From the NCBI RefSeq assembly GCF_018687935.1, contig NZ_CP061308.1:1110048-1174047 (forward strand): DNA of 64,000 nt, written 5' to 3'. A program made the position numbers and the translations under genes. How positions within the stretch are numbered: position 1 is the stretch's first letter; the number at the start of each line of letters is the position of its first letter. The stretch comes from Polynucleobacter sp. JS-JIR-5-A7. GTDB lineage: Bacteria; Pseudomonadota; Gammaproteobacteria; Burkholderiales; Burkholderiaceae. The notes beneath the pieces are model-generated. The model did not search any database. It saw only the letters and a list, made by a program, of their open reading frames with translations, and was not told the origin of the DNA. Positions 1-8,589 of this stretch are shown in pieces.

Positions 1-1
1 C

Positions 2-26
2 CCAGGTCGAGGAGCCAAATAAGTGA
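2..26 (+). other. Possible 3' end of an upstream gene cut by the window edge
   Basis: Two plus-strand frames are open from the left edge and stop just before a terminator: one ends ...PGRGAK at a TAA (20-22), the other ...QVEEPNK at a TGA (24-26). The terminator at 28-54 implies that a plus-strand transcript ends here. The fragment is too short to choose a frame or name a product. Confidence 0.3.
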
Positions 27-27
27 A

Positions 28-54
28 GGGTCTAGAGAAATCTAGGCCCTTTTT
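28..54 (+). terminator. Rho-independent terminator of the unit upstream of the window
   Basis: A 9-bp stem GGGTCTAGA / TCTAGGCCC (one T-G wobble) closes a GAAA tetraloop at 37-40. A run of five T follows. This is the textbook shape of an intrinsic terminator on the plus strand. Confidence 0.8.
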
Positions 55-143
55 CATTTTGATCCCCTCAGTTTGCTCTGTTATGCTTAAATTAAGCAAT
101 TAAAAATCATCATCAGAATGATTTTCATCAACAGGAGATGGCA

Positions 144-1172
144 ATGATTCAAAGTAGCCCTTTTAACGCGTTTGGCCGTGCAATGCAGTGCTGCATCATC
201 ATTGCTACCTTCTTTGCAGGGTCGCAAACGTCTTTTGCGCAATCTGATTACCCCAATAAGCCAATCCGTTTTATTGTTCCGTTCCCGGCTGGTGGCGCAA
301 CTGACAATATTGCTCGGCCACTCCAAAATGAACTGTTAAGTACTGCTAAGTGGAATGTCATCATCGACAATAAGCCCGGTGCTGGCGGCAATATCGGCGC
401 TGAGATTGTTTCTAAATCTGCTCCTGATGGTTACACCTGGCTCATGGCATCAGTAGGTACACATGGCATCAACCTGCCGCTCTACACACAAGGTGGCGGC
501 AAATTACCATTTGATCCAATTAAGGATTTCACACCGATTACCTTGGTCGCCGAGTTGCCTAACGTATTGGTGCTCAATCCAGAATTTGCGTCTAAGAACA
601 ACATCAATAGCGTGAATGATCTGATTGCTTACGCCAAAGCCAATCCAGGCAAGGTCAATATGGCATCGAGCGGTAACGGCACCTCCATCCATATGGCTGG
701 CGAGCTGTTTAAGTCAATGACTAAAACCTATATGGTTCACCTCCCCTACAAAGGAAGCCCGCCAGCAGTGACTGATCTCATGGCTGGCAACGTTGACATC
801 ATGTTTGATAACTTACCGTCTTCGATTAACTATATTCGAGCTGGACGTTTAAAAGCATTAGCAGTGACGAGCGCTAAACGGTCTCCTGCATTCCCAGATT
901 TGCCAACCATTGCTGAAGCAGCAAACCTCCCAGGTTATGAAGCTACCTCTTGGTTTGGAGTAGTGGGCCCTGCAAATATGCCTGCCGATATTTTAAATAA
1001 AGATAGTTCTGTATTGATGGCTGCTATCAATAGTGCCGCAGTCAAAGAGAAATACTTAGCCATGGGTGCACAACCGGTTGGCAATACACCAGCCCAATTT
1101 TCAAACTTCATTAAAAATGAAATTGCGAAGTGGACTAAGGTTGTAAAAGATTCTGGAGCGAAGGTAGATTGA
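144..1172 (+). CDS. Tripartite tricarboxylate transporter (TctC/Bug family) periplasmic substrate-binding protein
   Basis: Periplasmic solute receptor of the Bug family, which captures carboxylates for TctAB-type transporters or for sensing. An N-terminal signal peptide ends near SFA-QS, followed by the family opening YPNKPIRFIVPFPAGGATD and later the PGKVNMASSGNGTS region. The length (342 aa) is normal. Two ATGs compete: 138 lies only one base from the AGGAG at 133-137, while 144 has a 6-nt spacing, so 144 is preferred. No tctA or tctB is nearby, so this is an orphan receptor, common in betaproteobacteria; the ligand cannot be read from sequence. It faces the convergent ThDP enzyme across a hairpin. 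Confidence 0.9.
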   Translation: MIQSSPFNAFGRAMQCCIIIATFFAGSQTSFAQSDYPNKPIRFIVPFPAGGATDNIARPLQNELLSTAKWNVIIDNKPGAGGNIGAEIVSKSAPDGYTWLMASVGTHGINLPLYTQGGGKLPFDPIKDFTPITLVAELPNVLVLNPEFASKNNINSVNDLIAYAKANPGKVNMASSGNGTSIHMAGELFKSMTKTYMVHLPYKGSPPAVTDLMAGNVDIMFDNLPSSINYIRAGRLKALAVTSAKRSPAFPDLPTIAEAANLPGYEATSWFGVVGPANMPADILNKDSSVLMAAINSAAVKEKYLAMGAQPVGNTPAQFSNFIKNEIAKWTKVVKDSGAKVD

Positions 1173-1176
1173 CCCT

Positions 1177-1202
1177 GCTACTTTCCTAATTGGGAAAGTA
1201 GC
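1177..1202. terminator. Perfect 10-bp hairpin between convergent genes
   Basis: GCTACTTTCC (1177-1186) and GGAAAGTAGC (1193-1202) form a perfect inverted repeat around a 6-nt loop. It lies 4 nt after the TctC stop codon and contains the stop codon of the opposing ThDP gene within one arm. There is no clear T-run on either side, so it may act as a weak bidirectional terminator or an mRNA 3'-end stabiliser. Confidence 0.55.
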
Positions 1203-2836
1203 TTGCTTGGCGAGATCACTTCTTGGTCGAGCACCAATTCTATTAATGCGCCCTTCTTGCTTGCTAACGCTTTTGCAAATGCGGGCGCAAACTCTGCCGT
1301 TTTAGTCACTCTAAATCCTGGCATACCAAAGCTATCGGCAAACTTCACAAAATCTGGATTAGTTAAGCCTGTGGCAATCACGCGAGAGGTAAATTCTCGC
1401 TCTTGATGCATGCGGATTGTTCCGAGCATATTGTTATTCACCACAAAAATGATTGGAAAGGCGTCATACCGTGCTGCCGTTGCCAGCTCTTGGCAATTCA
1501 TCATGAAATCACCGTCACCGCAAACTGCAATCGCCACCTTTTCAGGATTGGTTATTTTGGCAGCAATTGCTGCTGGCAGGCCATAACCCATGGATCCATT
1601 GGCTGGAGCTAATTGTGTTTTATAAGGGCCATAGGGATAAAAACGATGCACCCAAGTAGCAAAGTTACCGGCGCCATTAGTCATGATTGAGTCACGTGGA
1701 ATAGAGCTTGGTAATGAAGCCATAATCTGCGCCAACTGCAGATCACCAGGAACGGTTACCGGGCTTGAGAATGTTAAATACTCAGCATGCGCCGTCTTCA
1801 TGACTGCTGAGTCATGATTCTTAGCCATCTTTACCGTCTTGAGTGCTGCACAAAAATTTTCTGGGCTGCAATTAAGGGCAAAGTCTGGGCGATAAACGCG
1901 ACCCAACTCTTCGGGTCCTGAGAGGACGTGAATTAATGTTGCTTTAGTTTGCGGAACAGACAATAAGCTGTATCCCGCCGTTGTCATTTCTCCTAAACGC
2001 TCACCAATCACCAAAAGAACATCAGCCTCTTGAATCCGCTTCACTAAGGCCGGATTGGCACCGATACCTAAATCACCTGCAAACGCTGGATCTAGATTAT
2101 CAATGACATCTTGTGAGCGAAAGCTGGTCGCCACCGGTACACCTTCTCTATTGACCCAGCTTCTCAAGTCCTCACAGGCAGCACTATTCCAATTGCCCCC
2201 ACCGGCAATGACCATAGGCTTGGTGGCTGATGCAAAAGCTTGCATTGCCTGTTGAAAAACATTCCCATCTAAGCCTGGCTGAACGATATGTGCAGGCTTC
2301 ACAGGGTTTTCTTGGCCAGTCATATACAACACATCTTCTGGCAAAGCTAACACTACAGGTCCTTTGCGCCCTGCCTGTGCTACGTGGAATGCATGCGAAA
2401 CAAATTCGTCAATGCGATCAACGCGATCAATACTACCAATCCACTTTGCACATTCTGAATACATGCGGCGATAGTCGATTTCTTGAAAGGCTTCACGCTC
2501 AACCATATCAGTGCCAACTTGCCCTACCAATAAAACCATGGGCGTTGAATCTTGATAAGCCGTATGCATGCCAATCATGGCATTTGATGCGCCTGGTCCA
2601 CGCGTGACCATCAATACACCTGGCTGACCGGATAACTTTGCATAGGCCTCTGCCATATAAGCAGCACCACCTTCTTGTCGGCAAGTAATAAATCGAAACT
2701 TGGGATGATCAACCAGCCCATTTAATAAGGGAAGAAAACTCTCACCTGGCACACCAAAGGCAATATCCACCCCTTGCCTTACCAAGGCATTTGCCAGGAT
2801 CTGGCCACCATTGAGCAGCGTGCTTGGTGTATCCAT
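1178..2836 (-). CDS. Thiamine-diphosphate enzyme, acetolactate synthase large-subunit-like
   Basis: ThDP-dependent 2-oxoacid enzyme of the acetolactate synthase/oxalyl-CoA decarboxylase superfamily (552 aa). The N-terminal pyrimidine-binding domain carries the catalytic glutamate in CRQEGGAAY (E55) and the RGPGASN motif (79-85). A central domain of the usual size follows, and the C-terminal pyrophosphate domain shows GDGDFMMNCQE (440-450) with VVNNN about 25 residues later, the ThDP/Mg motif. No small regulatory subunit (ilvN/ilvH) is adjacent, and many such solo paralogues do not make branched-chain amino acids. The exact substrate is unknown; the neighbouring dehydratase and FAH hydrolase suggest carboxylate or sugar-acid catabolism. 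Confidence 0.85.
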   Translation of the reverse strand: MDTPSTLLNGGQILANALVRQGVDIAFGVPGESFLPLLNGLVDHPKFRFITCRQEGGAAYMAEAYAKLSGQPGVLMVTRGPGASNAMIGMHTAYQDSTPMVLLVGQVGTDMVEREAFQEIDYRRMYSECAKWIGSIDRVDRIDEFVSHAFHVAQAGRKGPVVLALPEDVLYMTGQENPVKPAHIVQPGLDGNVFQQAMQAFASATKPMVIAGGGNWNSAACEDLRSWVNREGVPVATSFRSQDVIDNLDPAFAGDLGIGANPALVKRIQEADVLLVIGERLGEMTTAGYSLLSVPQTKATLIHVLSGPEELGRVYRPDFALNCSPENFCAALKTVKMAKNHDSAVMKTAHAEYLTFSSPVTVPGDLQLAQIMASLPSSIPRDSIMTNGAGNFATWVHRFYPYGPYKTQLAPANGSMGYGLPAAIAAKITNPEKVAIAVCGDGDFMMNCQELATAARYDAFPIIFVVNNNMLGTIRMHQEREFTSRVIATGLTNPDFVKFADSFGMPGFRVTKTAEFAPAFAKALASKKGALIELVLDQEVISPSKLLSQLGK

Positions 2837-2962
2837 GATGTTTTTATGCTTTCTTATAATTAATAATATTCATGCGTATGACTGAAAAGTTATCATACTT
2901 TAATAGGCTAGGAGGCCTTTAAATGGGTGAATAGTCGGCCTTTTAATGCATGAAGGCTGTCC

Positions 2963-2968
2963 TATACT
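2963..2968 (+). promoter_or_regulatory. Candidate -10 element for the FAH-family gene
   Basis: TATACT matches the sigma70 -10 consensus at five of six positions and lies 45 nt before the ATG at 3014, which has its own GGAGA Shine-Dalgarno at 3002-3006. The -35 region is poor, so this is a tentative call. Confidence 0.4.
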
Positions 2969-3013
2969 GCATGACTAAGATAGAAATCAAACAATGAAAT
3001 TGGAGATATTGAT

Positions 3014-3883
3014 ATGAGGCTATTTGGCTTTAGAGGTCCAAATGGATATGAGAGTGTTGGCGCCCTCTCAAAAGGTAGTCACGATACCTATATTGATCTG
3101 TGCGCCACAGATCCACTCATTCGGAATAACTTACAAGAAATCATTCAATCTCCAGAGCAATTGGAGCGAGCAGACTTGGCACTTAAAAACTCCAAAGCAA
3201 TCGGCGGCAACCTCAAAGAGATTTCTTTTAAGGTTCCCATTGAAAGACCGGGGAAAATTGTTTGCATGGGCTTGAACTATGCTGACCACGCAAAAGAAGG
3301 TGGTAACGCGAGACCTGAATACCCCAGCTTTTTTATGCGCGGCCCAAGTTCCATGACAGCGCATTTAAGTCCGATAATTCGACCAAAGGTGTCTGACAAA
3401 CTCGATTACGAGGCTGAGCTGGCTTTTATTGTTGGCAAGAAAGCGCGTCACCTAACACTAGACAATTCCTTAGATTGCGTTGCTGGCTATAGCATCTTCA
3501 ACGATGGCAGCATTCGTGATTACCAACGTAAAACTACTCAGTGGACAATTGGTAAAAACTTTGATCAAACGGGTGCATTCGGTCCATGGTTAGTGACGCC
3601 GGAAGAACTTCCCCTAGGATGTGATGGTCTCAACATTCAATCACGTTTAAATGGTCAAGTGATGCAAAAAGCCAATACTAAAGATTTCCTTTGGGGTGTT
3701 GCAGAAACTATTGTGTTGATTTCTGAATGTATGACTTTAGAGCCAGGAGATGTTGTGATCACAGGTACTCCTGCTGGCGTAGGTTACGCAAGAACACCTC
3801 CTGTCTTTATGAAGCCAGGCGATATCTGTGAGATTGAAATTGAATCTATTGGCGTCTTACGTAACACCATCGCAGACGAATAA
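3014..3883 (+). CDS. Fumarylacetoacetate hydrolase (FAH) family protein
   Basis: Metal-dependent FAH-fold enzyme (289 aa); members cleave or decarboxylate beta-diketo acids or act on 2-keto-3-deoxy sugar acids. The core starts at KIVCMGLNYADHAKEGG. The metal ligands appear in LDYEAELAFIVG (ExE pattern) and in the later NDGS segment, and GDVVITGTPAGVG is the strongly conserved C-terminal motif. The start is supported by GGAGA 7 nt upstream. It lies between a ThDP enzyme and, further on, an IlvD/Edd sugar-acid dehydratase, compatible with a 2-keto-3-deoxy-acid route, but this is inference. Family-level assignment is firm; the substrate is not. Confidence 0.88.
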   Translation: MRLFGFRGPNGYESVGALSKGSHDTYIDLCATDPLIRNNLQEIIQSPEQLERADLALKNSKAIGGNLKEISFKVPIERPGKIVCMGLNYADHAKEGGNARPEYPSFFMRGPSSMTAHLSPIIRPKVSDKLDYEAELAFIVGKKARHLTLDNSLDCVAGYSIFNDGSIRDYQRKTTQWTIGKNFDQTGAFGPWLVTPEELPLGCDGLNIQSRLNGQVMQKANTKDFLWGVAETIVLISECMTLEPGDVVITGTPAGVGYARTPPVFMKPGDICEIEIESIGVLRNTIADE

Positions 3884-3972
3884 ACTGCTGAGCGTCTGAA
3901 TTACCCCCTAAATGAGGCCTTTTAAGCACATTTAGGGCACTTTCTCACCAAGCAAATGGGCTAAGCAGGCAT

Positions 3973-3987
3973 TAAAATAGCCCCATG
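3973..3987 (+). promoter_or_regulatory. -10 element placed for a leaderless transcript of trhP
   Basis: TAAAAT (3973-3978) is followed by exactly six bases (AGCCCC) and then ATG, so the expected transcription start falls on or next to the A of the start codon. There is no Shine-Dalgarno. The same spacing recurs at accA, cysE and the PHP gene in this window. Confidence 0.5.
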
Positions 3988-5304
3988 ATGAAAACGCCAG
4001 AACTACTAGCCCCCGCGGGCAGCCTCCAAATGCTCGAAACTGCTTTTGATTTTGGAGCAGATGCTATTTATGCAGGTCAGCCACGCTATTCCTTACGCGT
4101 TCGTAATAATGACTTCGGAAAGATTGAAGTTCTTAAACAAGGTATCGATACTGCCCACGAATTAGGAAAAAAGTTTTATCTCGTTTCTAATTTATTACCT
4201 CATGGTGGAAAGACGCGGACTTACATTCGAGATATGTCGCCAGTTGTAGCGCTGAAACCGGATGCTCTCATCATGTCAGACCCTGGTTTGATCATGATGG
4301 CTAGAGAAGCCTGGCCAGATATGCCAATTCATTTGTCTGTGCAAGCGAATACGGTAAATGGTGCCTCTGCAAAATTTTGGCGTTCAGTTGGCATTAGTCG
4401 TGTCATTTTGTCTCGCGAACTCTCTTTTGATGAGATTGAAGAGGTTCGTCAAGACTGTCCAGAAATGGAACTAGAAGTTTTTGTACATGGTGCTTTATGC
4501 ATTGCCTACTCTGGACGGTGCTTACTCTCAGGTTACATGTCACATCGTGATTCGAATCAGGGTGCCTGCACTAATGCTTGCCGTTGGGACTATAAAGTAA
4601 AACCAGGGCAACAAAATCAAAGTGGTGATGTTGTATTGCTCCAAGAAGCCAGAAGGCCGGATGAATTGATGCCCATGGAAGAGGATGAGCATGGTACTTA
4701 CATCATGAACTCCAAAGACTTGCGAGCGGTTGAACATATTGAACGGCTCACTAAGATGGGTGTAGATTCTTTTAAGATTGAAGGTCGCACCAAGTCTCCT
4801 TATTACGTTTCTCGCACTTGCCAAGCTTATCGCTCAGCGATTGATGACGCTATTGCAGGCAGACCATTCAACACAACATTGCTTGGTAATCTTGAAGGCT
4901 TAGCCAACCGTGGGTATACCGATGGGTTCTATGAACGCCACCACGATAAAGAGTATCAACTCTATATGCGAGGTTATTCGCTCTCAGGCAGAAGCTTATA
5001 TGTTGGTGAAACTCTCGATATAGATCAGTCTAATGGTCGCGTGAAGATCGACGTCAAGAATCGTTTTTCTGTTGGCGACAAACTCGAAATCATCGAACCT
5101 CAAGGCAATCAAGATATAGTATTAGATGCGATGTGGAATATGCAGGGCGAGCCCATTACTGTTGCACCTGGCTCAGGACACTTTGTATGGATCAAGCTGG
5201 CCTTAAAAGATAAGAAGGCCTATATTGCTCGCTATACCAATGAACCTGCACCCGTTGAGGTGAGCTCTGCATGCTCAAGTGGCGAATCTTGTTGTAATGC
5301 TTAA
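3985..5304 (+). CDS. trhP: U32 peptidase-family tRNA hydroxylation protein TrhP (YegQ-type)
   Basis: Member of the U32 family; the YegQ/TrhP branch takes part in prephenate-dependent hydroxylation of the wobble uridine (ho5U34) of tRNAs rather than acting as a peptidase. The N-terminus PELLAPAGSLQMLETAF is typical. Four conserved cysteines at about C172, C179, C195 and C199 (CIAYSGRC, ACTNAC) fit the family's metal/cluster site. The length of 439 aa is normal for YegQ. The C-terminus has extra cysteines (CSSGESCC). There are two adjacent ATGs (3985, 3988) and no Shine-Dalgarno; the promoter geometry suggests leaderless translation. Assignment to the TrhP branch is by N-terminal and cysteine pattern; other U32 paralogues remain possible. 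Confidence 0.82.
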   Translation: MMKTPELLAPAGSLQMLETAFDFGADAIYAGQPRYSLRVRNNDFGKIEVLKQGIDTAHELGKKFYLVSNLLPHGGKTRTYIRDMSPVVALKPDALIMSDPGLIMMAREAWPDMPIHLSVQANTVNGASAKFWRSVGISRVILSRELSFDEIEEVRQDCPEMELEVFVHGALCIAYSGRCLLSGYMSHRDSNQGACTNACRWDYKVKPGQQNQSGDVVLLQEARRPDELMPMEEDEHGTYIMNSKDLRAVEHIERLTKMGVDSFKIEGRTKSPYYVSRTCQAYRSAIDDAIAGRPFNTTLLGNLEGLANRGYTDGFYERHHDKEYQLYMRGYSLSGRSLYVGETLDIDQSNGRVKIDVKNRFSVGDKLEIIEPQGNQDIVLDAMWNMQGEPITVAPGSGHFVWIKLALKDKKAYIARYTNEPAPVEVSSACSSGESCCNA

Positions 5305-5327
5305 TCGCAGTCCTATTGATTGCCCTC

Positions 5328-5867
5328 ATGACCAATACACCAGCTACAACAGATCCTAAACGTAGCCTGCTGCAAGGATTGATAGGTGAGGCTGAAAAGG
5401 CATTAGCCCTGTCCATTTATTTTGGTATTTGGTTTTGCTCTCTCACGTTTTTGGGCGTCACCTCACTACATGAGCGCCCTATTTCGCTGACTATTTTTGG
5501 CCTAGCACTGATCAAGGCCGGGCTTTCGGCAAAATTTATGTTGATTGGCCAAGCGATTTTCCCGATCAAAGTGAATAAGACTTATGGCATTCTGAAATCA
5601 CTTTTTGTTGAATCCTTCATTTATCTGGCGATTGTTTTATCTCTAAACTATCTCGAAGCTGGGATTGATGGCGCCATTCATGGCAAAAACTTTCTAGCTT
5701 CCATGGCTGCTTTTGGACAAGCTGACCCCTTACACGTTATTGCAATGGCTTTGGTCTATTGGTTGATAGTGTGGCCCTATCTCATTTTTACTGCTATGCA
5801 AATGATGATGGGCAAAGAAAATGTACTGAGCTTATTTTTCGGCAGCCGCATTTCAGAAAGTAAATAA
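5328..5867 (+). CDS. Hypothetical multi-pass inner-membrane protein
   Basis: No family recognised. The 179-residue product has about four hydrophobic segments: one around LSIYFGIWFCSLTFLGV, one around ISLTIFGLALIKAG, one around FIYLAIVLSLNYL and one around VIAMALVYWLIVWPYLIF. It is therefore probably an integral inner-membrane protein with short loops. An in-frame TTG at 5316 could add four residues; the ATG at 5328 is chosen because neither has a clear Shine-Dalgarno. It follows trhP by 23 nt and its stop is one base before the next start, so it is probably co-transcribed and coupled with the outer-membrane-type protein downstream. Confidence 0.6.
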   Translation: MTNTPATTDPKRSLLQGLIGEAEKALALSIYFGIWFCSLTFLGVTSLHERPISLTIFGLALIKAGLSAKFMLIGQAIFPIKVNKTYGILKSLFVESFIYLAIVLSLNYLEAGIDGAIHGKNFLASMAAFGQADPLHVIAMALVYWLIVWPYLIFTAMQMMMGKENVLSLFFGSRISESK

Positions 5868-5868
5868 T

Positions 5869-6768
5869 TTGTATTTAAGGCAGTTATCTTTGCGAGCGCT
5901 GGCTGCCCGCCTTTGCTTGATCTGTATTTTATTTTTTTTTATCGCTCATGTTCAAGCCCAAGAAATAGAGGCCCGCGCATACTCTAATGCGCCTATTGGC
6001 ATGAACTTTGTCACCGGCGGTATTGCGCAGGCCAAAAGTGGCTCTTACACCCTCCATACTCAAGCAGTTAGTCTGACTCACGTGATTGATGTCGCCGGAC
6101 AATCTGGCAGACTTACCTTGGCGCTGCCTTATGGGGAGCTATCGGGTACAGGTCATGTTGGTGGCCAAGCGATAAATGCCTCAGCGGAAGGACTCTCAGA
6201 TCCCATGATCAAAGCCTCTGTCAATCTCTATGGCGCGCCTGCACTATCCAACAGTCAGTTCAGAGACTATCAACAGAACTTAATCATTGGGGCGAGTATC
6301 GCTGCCACTATTCCCTGGGGTGAGTACAACAGCAATCAGATGATTAATGTTGGTGCCAATCGCTCCCTGATTCAGCCAGCCATGGGACTTTCCCAAGCAC
6401 TAGGACCTTGGAGGCTAGAGTTAGCTAGCATGGCAACCATTTACACCAGCAATACTAATTATTTAGGTAATAACACCCTTTCACAAAGCCCAATCTACTC
6501 TGGTGAAACCCATGTGATTTATTACTTCCCCAATACGGCATGGGTCTCTGCTGATGCCACCTATTTCACTGGCGGTCAAACTTATGTCAATGGGATTCCC
6601 GTTAACGGTACACAAGAAAATTGGCGCTTTGGTAGCACCCTCTCCTATCCAATTGATAAGCAAAACTCAATTCGACTCACTGGTAGCAAGGGAGTCTACT
6701 CACGCACTGATACGAGCTACAACGCTGTTGGTGTCTCCTGGCAATACCGTTGGGGCGGCAACCCCTAG
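5869..6768 (+). CDS. Secreted beta-barrel-like protein of the MetA-pathway phenol-degradation/transporter family
   Basis: The predicted product (299 aa) begins at a TTG one base after the previous stop codon. It has a hydrophobic signal peptide with cleavage expected after VQA (HVQA-QEIEAR). The rest is rich in alternating polar/aromatic strands and ends in WQYRWGGNP with aromatic residues, typical of outer-membrane barrels. The opening NAPIGMNFVTGG and the overall pattern recall the family annotated as putative MetA-pathway phenol degradation protein/transporter. The TTG start and tight spacing indicate translational coupling with the membrane protein upstream. The function and any link to aromatic compounds are not shown by the sequence. 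Confidence 0.65.
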   Translation: MYLRQLSLRALAARLCLICILFFFIAHVQAQEIEARAYSNAPIGMNFVTGGIAQAKSGSYTLHTQAVSLTHVIDVAGQSGRLTLALPYGELSGTGHVGGQAINASAEGLSDPMIKASVNLYGAPALSNSQFRDYQQNLIIGASIAATIPWGEYNSNQMINVGANRSLIQPAMGLSQALGPWRLELASMATIYTSNTNYLGNNTLSQSPIYSGETHVIYYFPNTAWVSADATYFTGGQTYVNGIPVNGTQENWRFGSTLSYPIDKQNSIRLTGSKGVYSRTDTSYNAVGVSWQYRWGGNP

Positions 6769-6834
6769 GCCATATGCGGCCAAATAGCTACAATGAGCAA
6801 AACAGCCTTTTAATTATCAACCTTTGAGACAAGC

Positions 6835-8583
6835 ATGAGCTCTAAACCAAAAGACAACAAAACACCATCGGAAACAGGACTGCGCAAAGGTCTAACGAGT
6901 TATGGCGATAAAGGCTTCTCATTATTTTTACGCAAAGCATTTATTAAAGGGGCTGGTTACACCAATAGCGCTTTAGATCGACCAGTCATTGGCATCATTA
7001 ATACCGGTAGCGCCTACAACCCCTGCCACGGCAATATGCCGCAATTACTCGAGGCCGTAAAACGTGGTGTGATGTTGGCTGGTGGTTTGCCCATGGAATT
7101 TCCGACGATATCCATTCACGAAAGTTTTGCGGCTCCAACCAGTATGTATCTACGTAACTTAATGTCGATGGATACCGAGGAGATGCTGCGAGCACAACCG
7201 ATGGATGCCGTTGTGATGATTGGCGGCTGCGATAAAACTGTTCCCGCCCAAATGATGGGCGCAGCTTCAGCAGGTTTACCTGCTATTCAACTGATTACTG
7301 GGTCTATGCTCACGGGCTCTCATCGGAGTGAACGGGTTGGCGCTTGCACTGACTGTCGCCGCTACTGGGGTAAATTCCGCGCCGGCGAGATTGATGAAGT
7401 TGAAAAAGATGAAGTGAACGATCAACTGGTCGCCAGCGTCGGCACTTGTTCTGTGATGGGTACCGCTAGCACCATGGCGTGTATCTCCGAAGCACTTGGC
7501 ATGACAGTGCCTGGGGGTGCCACACCTCCTGCTGTGACTGCAGACCGTATTCGGGTTGCTGAAGAAACTGGTGCCTGCGCAGTACAGATGGCCAAAGATG
7601 GTTTAACGATTGATCAGATTTTGACAGCGGATGCCTTTGAAAATGCGATGCGGGTATTGCTGGCGATTGGTGGCTCTACGAATGGCATTGTTCATTTAGC
7701 AGCTATTGCTGGACGCATGGGTCTAGAAATTGATCTTGATGCGCTCGACAAAATGGGTAATGAGACCCCGGTCTTGGTTGACTTAAAACCATCCGGTGAC
7801 CATTACATGGAAAATTTTCATGATGCAGGTGGCATGACGACGCTTTTACGTGAACTGAAACCACTCTTAAAACTGGGTACGATGACTGTAACGGGAAGAA
7901 CCTTGGGCGAGGAAATCGATGCGGGCCCGCCAAGCTTCAAGCAAGATGTCGTTCGAAAAATGAGTAATCCGATTTATCCCCGCGGCAGCATTGCCGTTCT
8001 GCATGGCAACCTTGCTCCCGGTGGCGCCATTATTAAGCAATCTGCTGCAGATGAAAAACTCATGGAGCATGAAGGTCGAGCCGTAGTCTTTGAAAACTCA
8101 GAAGACCTAGCCAATCGCATCGATAGTCCAGATTTGGATGTCACTGCTGACGATATTATTGTTCTAAAAAATATTGGCCCTAAAGGCGCACCTGGAATGC
8201 CCGAAGCTGGCTATATTCCGATTCCGATGAAGTTGGCTCGTGCTGGCGTTAAAGATATTGTGCGTATCTCGGATGGCCGTATGAGTGGCACTGCTTTTGG
8301 CACGATTGTGCTGCACGTCACCCCTGAGTCTGCGATTGGCGGCCCCTTAGCCCATGTCCGTAATGGTGATCGCATTCGTCTCAGCGTCAAAAACCGGGAG
8401 ATTAGCCTCTTGATTTCTGAAGCAGAATTAGAAAAACGCGTCAAAGAAAATCCAGTCGTCTCGCCAACCGCAGAGCGTGGCTACAAGAAGCTATTCCTCG
8501 ACACTGTTACTCAAGCAGATAAAGGTGTGGACTTTGACTTCTTAAGAGCTGCCAAGATGGTGGGCAAAACTCCTAGCAAGTAA
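6835..8583 (+). CDS. IlvD/Edd-family sugar-acid dehydratase ([2Fe-2S], arabinonate dehydratase-like)
   Basis: Dehydratase of the IlvD/Edd family (582 aa). Three cysteines expected to bind an iron-sulfur cluster are visible at C64 (NPCHGN), C132 (GGCDKTVPA) and C205 (GTCSVMGTAS), with K134 at the place of the carboxylated metal-ligand lysine. The spacing and the TGSH and CTDCRRYWG segments resemble pentonate dehydratases such as L-arabinonate dehydratase more than the branched-chain enzyme IlvD, so a sugar-acid or other 2,3-dihydroxy acid substrate is more likely. A role in isoleucine/valine synthesis is not excluded. It runs convergent with fadD with only 6 nt between the two coding regions. 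Confidence 0.8.
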   Translation: MSSKPKDNKTPSETGLRKGLTSYGDKGFSLFLRKAFIKGAGYTNSALDRPVIGIINTGSAYNPCHGNMPQLLEAVKRGVMLAGGLPMEFPTISIHESFAAPTSMYLRNLMSMDTEEMLRAQPMDAVVMIGGCDKTVPAQMMGAASAGLPAIQLITGSMLTGSHRSERVGACTDCRRYWGKFRAGEIDEVEKDEVNDQLVASVGTCSVMGTASTMACISEALGMTVPGGATPPAVTADRIRVAEETGACAVQMAKDGLTIDQILTADAFENAMRVLLAIGGSTNGIVHLAAIAGRMGLEIDLDALDKMGNETPVLVDLKPSGDHYMENFHDAGGMTTLLRELKPLLKLGTMTVTGRTLGEEIDAGPPSFKQDVVRKMSNPIYPRGSIAVLHGNLAPGGAIIKQSAADEKLMEHEGRAVVFENSEDLANRIDSPDLDVTADDIIVLKNIGPKGAPGMPEAGYIPIPMKLARAGVKDIVRISDGRMSGTAFGTIVLHVTPESAIGGPLAHVRNGDRIRLSVKNREISLLISEAELEKRVKENPVVSPTAERGYKKLFLDTVTQADKGVDFDFLRAAKMVGKTPSK

Positions 8584-8589
8584 TTTTCC

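Noticed and set aside
87..326. 79-codon minus-strand frame at the left edge
   Set aside because: Antisense to the signal peptide of the TctC gene, with no recognisable product.
2230..2607. 125-codon plus-strand frame opposite the ThDP enzyme gene
   Set aside because: A shadow of the well supported minus-strand gene, with no motif or Shine-Dalgarno.
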